From Acheta domesticus (Eukaryota > Arthropoda > Insecta > Orthoptera > Gryllidae), in contig JAHLJT010003656.1 of the NCBI GenBank assembly GCA_031308135.1, forward strand, positions 76,744,698 through 76,808,697: 64,000 nt of DNA. The letters are read 5' to 3'. The first letter of the stretch is position 1, and every line of letters starts with the position of its first letter. Positions 23,211 through 35,164 of the stretch are shown one piece after another. The position numbers and the translations under genes are program-made. A model generated the notes under the pieces. The model searched no databases. It was not told where the DNA came from and saw nothing but the letters and a program-made list of their open reading frames with translations.

Positions 23211-24479
23211 TCTCCAATGGGTGATCACTCATTCGCAAAAGTCAAGTGGCTCGCACGTGAGCCGTTGAGAGCTTAAGAGGTGTAAGTCAAAAAACATACT
23301 TTCCAGAAAAGACATGTAAACAAAAAACGCTATAATACTATAATGCTTAGAAATAAATGCCTTAAAGTGATATGAACGTGTTAAGAAGATATTCTTTTAA
23401 CTTATTAAAGATATTTTGGACTGAAACTTTGTTTATTAATTATGTAATTAACTATTTTGTTGACTTTCACCACTTCTGCACACACCGTTTCTGAAAAATA
23501 CGACTTACATTCAAATAATTGGCATGCCAACTTTCATGTGAGATAGTAATGTGATGGAACAATAAGGAAAATAGGGCTTTGTCACGATTTTCAATCAAGT
23601 GAAAGCAATTTTGAAGTTGCGATTTTGACCTGTTCACATATCCCTAAAAGCGATTATGTTGTTGTTTTTTTTAGATGTTTCTTCTGTGTTGGGTTCAGAT
23701 AAACGATAAATTATTTCTTGGAAGCCTCTGGGAGCTTTTGTTTCGTCCCACCTGTGACTTATACCACAACCGACAGAAAGCGGTTTGTGGAACTTGTTGG
23801 CTACTTCAGCATTGCGCTTGCCTCTTGATAAGAAATATTGAAGTTTGGCTCCCACCATTTTAGCCCGTGATGGAACAATGTTCAAACCATCTTCCAGTGC
23901 ATCTAACGCAAATTTTGAAAACTTTGACTTACACCACTTTTGGTCTCAACAGCTCAGTTCATTCGGGCTTCTCTTTACTCGTTCAGGTTTTGTTTTTCTG
24001 TGACGCTCACATACCACGCAAACGATGGCAATGAGTTCCCAGAATAATTTGAGGTATTTTCTAGTGTCCGCCAGTCCTCGCTCCCCGGTGCTGACTGCCT
24101 CCGCGCTTACTACGCAGAATCTCACACCTCTTTACCTGTCTTCCTAAAACCACCAATGACTTAGGTTCCAATTCACAGTTGACACTTAAAATTAGCTTTT
24201 TGTGGCTAGGTCAGTTATGATCCTAAACAACCATTATTCTAAAATGCATGGGCACTTAGTGAACATTTATTTGCATAAGGGAGGTCGGCGCTTCCATAAG
24301 TGATTCTCAGCTTGCCTTGATTCCGGTTTTGTTTTTACGTGGCACCCTTATTTACTACGTAAAACAATAATTTCAATTCATTTCCCGGAATTCATTTGAG
24401 TTCATAATTGATGGGCCTTCTAGACTAACCAACCCTACCACGCACATACACAAATAAAAAAGCAGTGAGGTGTGAATAT
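23211..24479. other. Unassigned; weak internal repeat
   Basis: 23983-24058 and 24322-24404 look like diverged copies of one another (CAGGTTTTGTTTTTCTGTG versus CCGGTTTTGTTTTTACGTG, then TTCCCRGAATnATTTGAG). An imperfect palindrome with CCACAA/TTGTGG ends is at about 23763-23790. No gene recognised. Confidence 0.4.
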
Positions 24480-24742
24480 TTCGAAACGGAAGTGGGAAAA
24501 GTGCGAATAAATCTTACGCCCACTCCACACGAAAAAATTCATGTTTCAAAGCAGAGCAATTAACGTCTCATTCGCGTCCCAGGTCGAGAGCTTGCTTACA
24601 GAGACGGCATCCCAAATAACATCCTGAAACGCGCACAAACGTCCAACGAGAGCCAATTAATTCTTTCGGTGCGTCCGCGGGCGATGCCTTATAAATTGCG
24701 CGTGCGATGGGCGCTTGCGTTGTTTCACCCGTACGTTCATTA
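24480..24742. promoter_or_regulatory. Candidate regulatory island next to satellite
   Basis: Nonrepetitive CpG-bearing sequence with GCAATTAAC, CCAATTAATT and CTTATAAATT motifs, GC-rich relative to its left flank and abutting the 10-bp array. It could be an enhancer or promoter. No transcript feature confirms this. Confidence 0.25.
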
Positions 24743-26099
24743 GCAGCCCCGCGCAGCCCCGCGCAGCCCCGCGCAGCCCCGCGCAGCCCCGCGCAGCCCC
24801 GCGCAGCCCCGCGCAGCCCCGCGCAGCCCCGCGCAGCCCCGCGCAGCCCCGCGCAGCCCCGCGCAGCCCCGCGCAGCCCCGCGCAGCCCCGCGCAGCCCC
24901 GCGCAGCCCCGCGCAGCCCCGCGCAGCCCCGCGCAGCCCCGCGCAGCCCCGCGCAGCCCCGCGCAGCCCCGCGCAGCCCCGCGCAGCCCCGCGCAGCCCC
25001 GCGCAGCCCCGCGCAGCCCCGCGCAGCCCCGCGCAGCCCCGCGCAGCCCCGCGCAGCCCCGCGCAGCCCCGCGCAGCCCCGCGCAGCCCCGCGCAGCCCC
25101 GCGCAGCCCCGCGCAGCCCCGCGCAGCCCCGCGCAGCCCCGCGCAGCCCCGCGCAGCCCCGCGCAGCCCCGCGCAGCCCCGCGCAGCCCCGCGCAGCCCC
25201 GCGCAGCCCCGCGCAGCCCCGCGCAGCCCCGCGCAGCCCCGCGCAGCCCCGCGCAGCCCCGCGCAGCCCCGCGCAGCCCCGCGCAGCCCCGCGCAGCCCC
25301 GCGCAGCCCCGCGCAGCCCCGCGCAGCCCCGCGCAGCCCCGCGCAGCCCCGCGCAGCCCCGCGCAGCCCCGCGCAGCCCCGCGCAGCCCCGCGCAGCCCC
25401 GCGCAGCCCCGCGCAGCCCCGCGCAGCCCCGCGCAGCCCCGCGCAGCCCCGCGCAGCCCCGCGCAGCCCCGCGCAGCCCCGCGCAGCCCCGCGCAGCCCC
25501 GCGCAGCCCCGCGCAGCCCCGCGCAGCCCCGCGCAGCCCCGCGCAGCCCCGCGCAGCCCCGCGCAGCCCCGCGCAGCCCCGCGCAGCCCCGCGCAGCCCC
25601 GCGCAGCCCCGCGCAGCCCCGCGCAGCCCCGCGCAGCCCCGCGCAGCCCCGCGCAGCCCCGCGCAGCCCCGCGCAGCCCCGCGCAGCCCCGCGCAGCCCC
25701 GCGCAGCCCCGCGCAGCCCCGCGCAGCCCCGCGCAGCCCGCGCAGCCCCGCGCAGCCCCGCGCAGCCCCGCGCAGCCCCGCGCAGCCCCGCGCAGCCCCG
25801 CGCAGCCCCGCGCAGCCCCGCGCAGCCCCGCGCAGCCCCGCGCAGCCCCGCGCAGCCCCGCGCAGCCCCGCGCAGCCCCGCGCAGCCCCGCGCAGCCCCG
25901 CGCAGCCCCGCGCAGCCCCGCGCAGCCCCGCGCAGCCCCGCGCAGCCCCGCGCAGCCCCGCGCAGCCCCGCGCAGCCCCGCGCAGCCCCGCGCAGCCCCG
26001 CGCAGCCCCGCGCAGCCCCGCGCAGCCCCGCGCAGCCCCGCGCAGCCCCGCGCAGCCCCGCGCAGCCCCGCGCAGCCCCGCGCAGCCCCGCGCAGCCCA
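24743..26099. repeat. 10-bp satellite GCGCAGCCCC, about 136 copies
   Basis: Essentially every unit over 1,357 bp is identical. The only internal irregularity I see is a one-base loss in the unit at 25731-25739, which shifts the phase. Three units make 30 bases, so three frames per strand stay open for about 450 residues (PRAAPRSPAQ on plus, RGCAGLRGAA on minus). The frames on either side of the deletion are equally open, so they are artefacts, not a gene. The minus strand carries a GGGG run every 10 bases, a strong G-quadruplex context. Confidence 0.98.
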
Positions 26100-26120
26100 G
26101 CGGAAATTTCAATTCATATA

Positions 26121-26302
26121 CAGTAAATTCTTGTTAACACAAATTCCAAGGGTCTAAAATAATTGATGTTCTTGTTATAAAAATTTGCGTTATCTGATTT
26201 TATATACTTCCTCATTACTACGTTTCTTTGGAAGGACCGAAATTTCGTTCGTTTAACGACGAATTTCGTATCAAGCGAGTTCGAGTTAAGGAGAGTTTAC
26301 TG
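26121..26302. mobile_element. pogo/Tigger-like MITE
   Basis: Ends CAGTAAATTCTTGTTAAC and (inverted) CAGTAAACTCTCCTTAAC match at 15 of 18 positions and are flanked by TA on both sides (26119-26120, 26303-26304). The 182-bp length, TA target and CAGTAAA...TTAAC ends fit nonautonomous pogo/Tigger elements. No coding sequence. It starts 22 bases after the 10-bp satellite. Confidence 0.75.
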
Positions 26303-26690
26303 TATATCATTAATAAGCGAATTATGAGTTGCTGAATCCAATTTCACATTTTATATCAAATTTTGACTGCGAAGTATATCAGAAAAACATTCAAAACGAT
26401 GCATTTTTTGTCAAAAAAATTCCCTATTTTTTCGAGATCTCCACGTTATTTAAATGGAAAATTAACTGTTACTTTAAAAGGCTGTAACGTTTTTCGGTTT
26501 CAGGGAGCCAAGCTAGCGTTTTTAGGAAAAATAATCTACATAAATACCAACATTACAAACCCAAATGCAACTGCGAACCTGAAAACAACAGCGGCACACA
26601 TTTCATTTCTTCATTTTCGAAATCTTCCTATTTCAGGCTTGTGCGACTTTCTAATCTCCGTCAGAATAGCATGAAATAAATATTCACAAC
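26303..26690. other. AT-rich unassigned sequence
   Basis: I see nothing recognisable. A 103-residue frame has no domain. Confidence 0.45.
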
Positions 26691-27055
26691 ATGGTGAAAC
26701 CATTTGTAATTTGCTCTACCCGGCTCGCTCTACCCGGCTCGCTCTCCCCCGCCTCTCTCTCCCCGCCTCTCTCTCCCCGCCTCGCTCTCTCCTCCTCAAA
26801 CTCTCCTCTTACACTCCACGCCGCCTCTCCACTCCCGTACTCTCCGCCTTGTGCACCCAGCATCTCCCGATCCGCTCCTCATTCTTCACCCTTGCTACCC
26901 CGTCCTGTACTTCATGTCTCACATTCTTCGGCCTCTAACCCCCACCCCGCAGCTCATAGCAGCTCGCTCCCATCTCCGTCCCAAGGCCGCACTCTCACTG
27001 CCCGTCGCCACGCGTCTGTCGCCTTCCGGGAGCGTCGCCCGGCACAGTGTTGAGC
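26691..27055. repeat. Pyrimidine-rich low-complexity DNA
   Basis: CTCTCTCCCCGCCTCGCTC-type units at 26710-26800 pass into degenerate C/T-rich sequence. Frames of up to 120 residues are Pro/Ser/Arg strings and are rejected. Confidence 0.65.
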
Positions 27056-27640
27056 GACAGCGTGGGGTGGGTGGGGCGGGGGGAATGGAGGGGCTGGGCG
27101 GAGCAGGGACGCGCGCGCAGTGGCGCGGGGAACAGGAAATAATCGACGACACGCCGCGTATTTTAATTAACGAAACCCTCAACAAGCGCTGGCGCCACGC
27201 GGCCCAGCGCTAAGCGGGGCATTGTAGCGACAACGCCATACGTCCGGTTCATTGTCGAGACGAGGTTTTTTTGTTGTTTTTTTTTCTGCTTGTCAACAGA
27301 TCTTTTGCAGTGCAGCGCCGCGGCCTGCCTGTATGGGCTCGTTAGTTGCCCTAATCGTGCAGATTTACAATTTTGCTCGCTTTAAACGAAGTGGAAACGT
27401 GTTCATGACGCGGGAATCCACCTCGCACAAAATATAACAATGGGGCGAGTTTGTCCGGAAGTAAATTTGTCCCAAACTATGTCGGCCGCCGTATAGTAGC
27501 CCATTAATTTGCGCATCTGATAAAACCAACACGTATTTCGCATGCAGTGTAGCATAACAGGATTAAATCAGAAAACAAAACGGCGGAAAATCGTCTCGAA
27601 AACAGGGTTTGTTGTGTTGTTTTGTAATAAAACTCAATGG
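27056..27640. promoter_or_regulatory. Candidate regulatory island
   Basis: Composition switches to G-rich at 27060, then to balanced CpG-bearing unique DNA with TTTTAATTAACG, GGCGCCACGCGG, CATTAATTTGCGC and TCTGATAAAACC motifs. It has no repeats and no coding features. It is the longest enhancer-like block in the window. Inference only. Confidence 0.3.
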
Positions 27641-29289
27641 AGTGAATTCAATGTTACTACACAAGGAAACGTTTGCAAGTAATACACAAACCAATTCAAA
27701 TGTGACAGTCCGTATTAACTCTAATATGGAAGACAAAAATAATTAGTTTCTGTTCCGTATTAGTTCCGTTTTGTTCTATTTATTTGTCAAACATCAATAT
27801 GAATACTAATAATAAATCGTACAAATTGATTCAATATGTATTCCATGTCCACTGTCGATTTTGAAAATGAATATTCAAGAGGTAAGTCCAATTTTTGAAA
27901 TAGTTTGTGCACTTTACATATGCAAATCACAGCAGTCAAATTACACTACTACAATGTATCTTTATTCCTGTATTCTTAAAAATGTTTAATAAAATTGAAA
28001 CAGTAAGTTACACAATTGTATATTCTTCAACGAGCGTATAATGATGGTTATTATTCATGAGTTGATGTTAACGATACATTTTTAAGAGTAATAGCGATTA
28101 AAAGCGGGGAGTCTATACTTTATCTACAACCTTGATGTATCTAATATAAGATTCATTACTGATTTTTGTAATTTAGATTAAGCTTTTAATTATATTTCAT
28201 TGTGTAAGTACAATTCATTGTGTTTCTTAATGCGGAGTAAATCTTTTATAAACTAGAGTGTTTATGCTGTTGAAAAAGTTTTGAAAAATAAGCCAAGAAA
28301 ACGTTCTTGCTACAATAATTTAACCGAGTAGTCCTTCTCCACTCCATAATTACGTATAAAATTCCAGATAATACTTCCTTGATTTTTCTGACAGCATTGT
28401 AGAATTGTCGAGTTTGCTACTTCCAAAATGTTAAGTAACATACAGATTTCATTCTCGGTGGTGCTGATTATAAGATTAATTTTCTGTTGAATGAATAGGG
28501 CGAAATATAACGAGAAATATGACTATAATAATGTCAAGTTTACGTACACGAAACTGCAAAATTTTTCACTTGCCTACCGCGATTCAAAATAAATGCGAAT
28601 TGCAAAGAGAATACCATATTCTGCCCGGAGATTCCAAAAATTCTAGGAATGTGATTGGTCGACCGGCCGTGGATTCCAAATTGGAATCCACGAGTGTGGA
28701 ATCAGAGTCATTCTTCGATCACTAACTAAACAGTAGTAATATACATATATTATTAAATACTAATATTACAACAGAAATACAAGAAAGAAAATTAAAAACT
28801 TTGTAGGTATGCATTGCTTCCCCTACGTATATATAAAACTATACATGTTTCTGTTGCATTAAAATGAAAAACTTCTGTGATAAAATGACTGGTTTGTTTT
28901 TGCGGTTAAGGTTTTGCTTTTTAAGTTTATAGGCTTTTTGCTGCCATTTTGTACCCACAGCTTGAAACAGAAGAAAGTCACAAACTATTAACACCTCAAA
29001 AGGTTCGAGGAAAACCAATACACTAGAATAGACATGATAGATTGGTTGTGTGCATAAAAATAAATATTAATAACCTTTTTAAAGGGACCGTTTTGTACTT
29101 TTCGGCAAAGCAAGAAGGTTTATACTGAACCAAAATTCAAATAAAAGGGAAAAATACATTTTAATTTACTTCAACTAATGCTTTCTAAAGGAGAATGTGT
29201 CGTAATGTAAACTTTAGTGTCATATACCGTTTAATAACATGAAACACTTGGCAATAGCGAAATGAACTTTCTCGTGCTAGTAAGTTTCC
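27641..29289. other. AT-rich unassigned sequence with a perfect palindrome
   Basis: 28668-28692 is CGTGGATTCCAA, one A, then its exact inverse (12-bp arms). The rest is AT-rich intergenic DNA with no recognised element. Confidence 0.5.
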
Positions 29290-30420
29290 TATTTCCTTGC
29301 GACTGAGCTAGCTTTGCTCTGGGCTAGCAACTGGGAAGTTGGTGGAGCATTTCCCCACCTTCTTTCCAGCTGCGATGTATAGGTGCTTAAAACATGTTTT
29401 CTCAATTTTTCAATCCCCTAATAGTAGAATTGAAGCATGGGTGAAATAATTTTAGACAAGAGTATAAACTGATCCTACAAGCAAATTTCATTCATTGGAG
29501 CCGCTTTTGTGATAATGTCGTTCGAGCATATCTGAAAATACGCAAATTTGAGTTCATTTTCACAATAAACTTTTGAGGATTTGGGAAACTTTATAAGAAA
29601 TAATTCAAAGTACTTATAATCAAAAAAGCAATATGAATAAAATCTACAAGAAAAGTAAATATTAAAGACGTGGGAGACATTTCAAAGGAATTATATTTGT
29701 GTAAATAAAAATATTAAAGTATGCATCCAAAGGCATTTATGTCATATTTAGTTAATTTAGCACTCCCCGTGAACGAAGTTTAAAGAAAAACTTGGAGCAT
29801 TTTTTTATAAACTCTTATTTTTCGAATTGCCTTTATTTCACACAAAATTACACGAAAACTATTCATATTTTAATAGAATTGTCCATGACCTCATTTTAAG
29901 ATCTAATTTTGAAAAACAGATTTCTTTCAGAAGTGCGACTTCAATGTTGTTTTTGTAGAAAGTGAACAAAAAAATGAAAAAAAGCTTGAGGCTTTATACA
30001 AAGTACGCCCCCCTCCAAAAAAATGAAAATAACCGTTTCAAATTCAAGGGGTTGCGGCACTAACCAAACAGTTCAGGGAATATCAATTTTGGAGAAAATG
30101 CTGCTTTGAATTAAGCCGTTAGCGTCGTTGGCAAACGAACGGCCGAACTGACAGATTGACGGAGGAAGGGTGGACGGACAGACAGACAGACAGATATTTT
30201 TACCATAAACAAGTTTTCGGTATCGAGGAATCACAAAACATGAATTCTGATTATTCGGCTTATTAGGGGAAGTAGTGTACTACTGTCGAAACAAGAATTA
30301 TCCATTTTCCAGGTATCAGGATTTTCCTACGATTTTTTGTGCGAAAAAATAGGAGTTTTTCGCTGCAGCATTACATAAACTGATATGCTGCGTACGTCTA
30401 TGCCAAAAAGTAAATATGCT
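29290..30420 (-). mobile_element. Family X, minus-strand copy without recombinase
   Basis: Read on the minus strand, the order of blocks is the same as in 48985-50560. First a TTATGTAATGCTGC block followed by GCGAAAAA (about 30350), then a CCTCGATACCGAAAAC block (about 30220), then a GTCT/GTCC tetranucleotide run (30172-30194). A TCCAAAATTGATATTCCC block, a GGGGGxGTACTTTxTATxAA block, a TTTTTCTTTAAACTT block and a final 306-type unit (29500-29640) follow. The tail with CTAGC, CAAGGAAATAGGAAACTTA and GAGAAAGTTC is at 29260-29370. No recombinase gene lies between unit and tail. The copy is diverged but colinear. Confidence 0.75.
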
Positions 30421-30866
30421 TAAGCGTACATAACTAACATATGTTTCAGCATTTTGATTACGTCTCGTATGCGAAAGAATTTTTAAGCTATTTTAATAAA
30501 AGGGTACTGGGAGATTTAAATAATGAGCCAAGCCAGTCTACATCATTACAATAAACAAGTTTGGGTAATTTTTAGCAAAACATTGCACAGAAGTTTAAAA
30601 CTGTGAACTTAAAAGTGCATAGATTAACACGGCTTCGCCTTTTGATTAAATTTCCTGTAAATGTGAAGCCCCTAAATGCTATCTTTCATCAGAGACGAAT
30701 TTAAAGAAGGGGAGTTATCAGTTTAAAGACAACCTCCAAAAAATGTGTTTAAAAAATTCGAATAATGTTGCCTTTTTTGGTAGGTAAATTTGATGAAAGT
30801 ATTTTAAAAATATTTCTCCTCAGATTTAAAAAAACATTATGAAATACCCTTACACTCTAATTCAAT
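30421..30866. other. AT-rich unassigned sequence
   Basis: I see nothing recognisable before the hAT-type insertion. Confidence 0.5.
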
Positions 30867-30874
30867 TTCATCAC

Positions 30875-31728
30875 TAGAGACCGGAAAAATATGTAGAATG
30901 AAACGTCAAAATATGTACATAAATATGTAATAAAAACAGTCAGAATATGTAATAAATATGTAAATAGGATATAATACGTAAAATTAAAGTCCTCTAATTA
31001 TAAAACTCATTTACATAAAAAACTTACATTTATAAAAAAAATCTTATACAAATTTTAAAAACAATGCAAACATTTTAAAAATCATTTGGAATACAAAAGT
31101 TGATGCCTACCTGCACCATACAACTTTCCTATCAGTAGTAAAACCTTCACAAATTGTTATCTAGGTATGTAGTTTAGCAACCAGACTATACTCGATAGAA
31201 GCCTTCGTACAAACTGGCGAAGTCTACGAACAGCTAACAATCACTGCGGCATGGAATATTCTCTCCAAAGTGTTAAACGATGGCGATCTCCAGTTTCTTG
31301 GAAATTGAGGTTGAAGGTCACTAAACGCGGCGTCAATGATGCTTTTCACACTTAAAGGTGAGAATGATCTGTCGCTGACGCGCACTTCCTGCCACTGAGA
31401 TAACTGAAGTAGGCCACGTCGGACTGTGAGAATATTCGACCGCGTCTTCACGAAGCGTACCTCGAGTAGAGTACGCAGTAGCACTCAGTAAAAATGTAGG
31501 AAAAAGTGCTGAATTTTTTGAAAATACTCCTTTTCATAAAAATATGTAAGAAAATTGATAAAATAAAAAATGTGATGAGAAAATAGCGAAATATATAATA
31601 TAGTACCAAATATGTAAAGAAAAAATATGATATTGTGTTAGGACGGCGACAAATCGTCAATATTAAAATTTTGAGAACGGTAAGTAGAAAGACAAAAAAT
31701 ATGTAATTACATAAAAATCCGGTCTCCA
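30875..31728. mobile_element. Nonautonomous hAT-type element with perfect 8-bp TSD
   Basis: Left end TAGAGACCGGAAAAATATGT and inverted right end TGGAGACCGGATTTTTATGT match well. Both are flanked by TTCATCAC (30867-30874 and 31729-31736), an identical 8-bp target duplication as hAT elements make. The outer parts are rich in AATATGTAA words. The middle (31190-31490) is less AT-rich and carries an 86-residue minus-strand frame without a domain I recognise, possibly captured DNA. No transposase is visible in the 854 bp. Confidence 0.88.
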
Positions 31729-31736
31729 TTCATCAC

Positions 31737-32249
31737 CTTAGTTTCCCACTTCTTGCGCAATTCAGTGCTAATATTATTTTTCAATATGTGTGTATATGGA
31801 TTATTTAGTAGAAGAGAGTGCGATCTCATGCTATACTCTAGCGCTAGCTGATGTGAAGAGAAGAACCTTCGCATTAAATTCCTGTAAAGAGTTTTTGAAT
31901 ATTTTTCTAAACCCGCCGCCTTTCCCACTTGATGGAACTCCAATTGCTACCCCGATGGAGGCTGCAATCAAGGCGGCTCCTCGGCCGTTGAACCTTCTCC
32001 TCGAGGGCGCGGTGTCCCTTTAATTGACCCAGTGACCCGACTCGCCAGCGACGGAGGACGGGAGGACGGGAGGAGGGGACTCTGCGATCCCCCACCCTCA
32101 CAACAATCTGCCTGCCGCGACGCTCCAGACACCTCCGCCGCCCTCGGGTTTTCCCATGCAAGAGATACCAGGATGACGGAAACCCGTCAACCGGAGTGCA
32201 GATTGGCGAGGGATCACTTCATGTTGCAACAGAAGAACACCGCCACCTC
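31737..32249. other. Mixed sequence with GC-rich block
   Basis: 31740-31900 is unassigned. 31900-32245 is GC-rich, CpG-bearing and nonrepetitive, with GGAGGACG repeated at about 32052. No exon recognised. The terminal part abuts a SINE. Confidence 0.35.
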
Positions 32250-32514
32250 CCATTGATTATTTCCTGATTCCAGGCGCGTCATCAACCAAGGTCAGTAGTC
32301 CCATAGATGATATGCATGTTTCTTCCGCGAGAGATGGTGGTGATGTGTTTTTTCCTTCGCTGATTGGTGAGATCCGGCGCTAAACTAAACTCCGGTTAGT
32401 GGAGAATTTTCCCAATCACGTATCTCGGGGACACCGGCCAGCGGGGCACCACCTCGGACAAGCTCTAAGCCCCTAACTGGTCTCCAGATATGTGTGGTGG
32501 TGTCAAGCATGAAA

Positions 32515-32545
<31 letters not shown>

Positions 32546-32845
32546 AATGGTGAGGTCAGAACAAGGAAGGTGAAGGAAAGATAGCGCACGGTCCCAGTCC
32601 CGCTGGTACTGCTCCGACGTTCGCCTGGTGTTGATCGGAGAAACCACCGATCAGAAACGCCGAACCGAAAACTACGGATCAGAGCCACCGGCCGCTGAAA
32701 TTCTCCTCCAGAAGGGCGGCAGAGTCCGACTAAGCTATCTCGCTAGGGTCGCAAATACTGCCATCGCGACCGTCGGGAGTCGAAACCTAGGACCTCCCGT
32801 TCAGTGGCACTGTAGTGATATCATTTGATGCCCTGAACCACCTAA
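32250..32845 (-). mobile_element. tRNA-headed SINE, near full length
   Basis: On the plus strand it starts with the element 3-prime end (TTCCAGGCGCGTCATCAACC). It then runs through GGTGAGATCCGGCGC, CAGCGGGGCACC, GGACAAGCTCTAAGC, the GT microsatellite, CCGGCCGCTGAAATTCTCCT and ACCTAGGACCTCCCG to ATTTGATGCCCTGAACCACC at the tRNA-like head. An internal (GT)13 expansion makes this copy slightly longer than others. Confidence 0.87.
32515..32540. repeat. (GT)13 microsatellite inside SINE
   Basis: Thirteen GT units at the position where other SINE copies have a short GTGTGAGTGTAAGT segment. The array grew from SINE sequence. Confidence 0.95.
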
Positions 32846-32935
32846 CTTGGTGTCACTTACCATTTTATACCATGCAGTACACTTACGACACTAATGATTG
32901 CTGTAGTTTGCGCGCCGAGAAACACGAAATAATCC

Positions 32936-33495
32936 ATAAATTAATTAATCCAATGCCCCCGAGATCCCTCACGTCGGCGGCCCCGCCTGCGCAACCCGTA
33001 CCCCCTCGATTCCTGCGACGCCGCAGACACTCCCCAAGTCGGCGCCCCCCTCACAACGGCCACAACTCCTGCACCCCCCCGCGACCCCTCGTCGCCTGCG
33101 ACGCCCGCCGCGTCGTCCAAGTGCCCTCTCAAGCGGCGCGGCGCCGACGCCCCCCCCCGCCGTCGCCAGGGGGGTGGAGGGGGACAAGGGGACCGGCGAG
33201 CGGGCGCCGAAGGGCCACGCCGACCGACCACCACTCACGGAATCAATACCAGAGCATCCGCCAACTTATTTCATTCCGCTGCCAAACTTCGTAAATCCCG
33301 AAGCCGGCGCGTACTTCGAGACGCCGCCCCCCTCCCCCACTCCGGCCCACCCCACCCTGCCCTTCCCCACCGCCCCGGCGCGTTCCTCGTCCCTGGGCGC
33401 GCCAATTTTCTGCCAATTTGCCGCCAACTGCTTTGCAACCCGGCGAACAGGCTCGGGCTGCCGTACGCCGCGGACCCGTTCAGCCACATTTTCTT
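32936..33495. other. GC-rich C-biased block
   Basis: Begins with AAATTAATTAATCC and continues as CpG-rich, C-biased sequence with C(8-9) runs. Several overlapping frames on both strands (73-159 residues) show no domain. Possible CpG island. 33496-33740 downstream has no recognised gene either. Confidence 0.35.
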
Positions 33496-35160
33496 GATGT
33501 TTCCTTTTCAGGAAATGTAATGTAGTGTTAAGCGCAGTGGGTGAAACTCGAGAGGCAGACCTGAGGTTTGGTGGTGGGCAACGTTCGTTAGAAGAGTCTG
33601 CAGTTCTACGGGATAAACGTTGGAAATGCGGAACTTACGGTCTGCACGTGAAGGCCACTGGCAGGAAGAAACGGGGTGTAGCTAAATGGAATATGAAAGT
33701 ATTGTGGGCTCCTGAACGTCACGAGATTTAACTTCGTATTTTTTATTTATTCAATACTTAATGCAATGTTTAATTGAATCGGAAATAATTGGAAATGTAT
33801 TCCAAATCCAATAACTCGAGTATAAGGATTTTATTTTTGCTCTCGAATGGACACGTTTTAGGATTTAGAGTAAACGAGCGATTTTTTCCGTGTCTGAGAA
33901 TATTTCAAGTAAAGGAAGATATAACGAGACAGCGCCTTTTCTAACCCTCGGATTTTCCTAATTCTCATTTTCCACTCATTTTAGCGTATACCTTATTTGG
34001 TTCAGAATGCTTTTCACAAATCAGTGAAACAGAGGTAATTAAAACGATTTCGATAATTCGGTTAGAACTGCGATACACCAATTGGGATCTGTTCAAAGAT
34101 ATCAATTTCAGTAAATGTTTAGAGATTTCATGCGTTTCCTTGCCAGTTACGAAGTAAACTGGCTGCAGGTAAGATTGTTGCGAGGGTTAAGAGTATGGAC
34201 TTTCGCCGCCGAATCCTCGCTGACGCTCTCATTTCGCACATCTCCTCATCCAATACCGCCACATCTGCCTCATCCAATACCTGCTTAATCACTACTGGAT
34301 CACACTAAGGCTCACCGCTATTCCCCACGCTTTTCAACAGAGCCGACATTCTCACAAATTCACATATGCGCATCGCTCAACTCGCTGACGAAACTGACAT
34401 TTTCATGTCTAAACACACAAATTACTTAATCTATAAACAAATTCAAATACATCTAAATAAAATTTACGATTACGATTTAAATTACGATTTAGCACATGGA
34501 AAACCAAAATCAACCCTACAAAAGCATCTGCCAAAATACAAGTATTCTCATTGAGAACAGATTCAATACCAACTCCACTCCAAATAAACAATCACTCAAT
34601 TCCAAGCACCCCACATAATTAATCTGGCAATTATCTAGGGCTGAATCTTGATACAATACTAAACCGAAAAACCACATAACAGTAAAAATCACAAGACAAA
34701 ATAAAACTACCTTAACTGAAACCACTTCTAATCCCCAATAGTAAATAATGCCATCACACTCTACATCTGATCCCTAATTCATGCTCTATCTCCATCAACT
34801 CCTCTAAAAAGAATGTCAACAAATTAGAGATCACCCAAACCATTTCCTGAGACTGGGCACTAATGCACTCTGGTTCATCTAAAACGTTCAACGTCACAAA
34901 CAATTGAATTTATTCCCCATGGTTCATCATATTACGCTCCTAATCTAAATTTTTTTCTTTAAAATAAACAAAAATTGATATCCATTAGATTCCTTCCTCA
35001 GCATGTTTTAAAACTTGAATTAATACCATGGGTGCCCTGTGAGTTTCTTATTCATGAGTAATTAGCTATAATTGTAATATTAGAATTTAAGTTTAATATA
35101 AAGTCTGTCAAGCATAGAATGAAGTACATACAATAGTGAAGTACATACATTCTTTCATGA
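33496..35160. other. AT-rich unassigned sequence
   Basis: I see no transposon ends, gene or array. Short frames (60-69 residues) have no domain. Confidence 0.5.
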
Positions 35161-35164
35161 ATAT

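Noticed and set aside
24568..26157. Open frames of 476-514 residues with PRAAPRSPAQ or RGCAGLRGAA repeats
   Set aside because: They exist only because the 10-bp satellite has no stop codon in any frame. All frames are equally open and the single-base deletion does not interrupt them.
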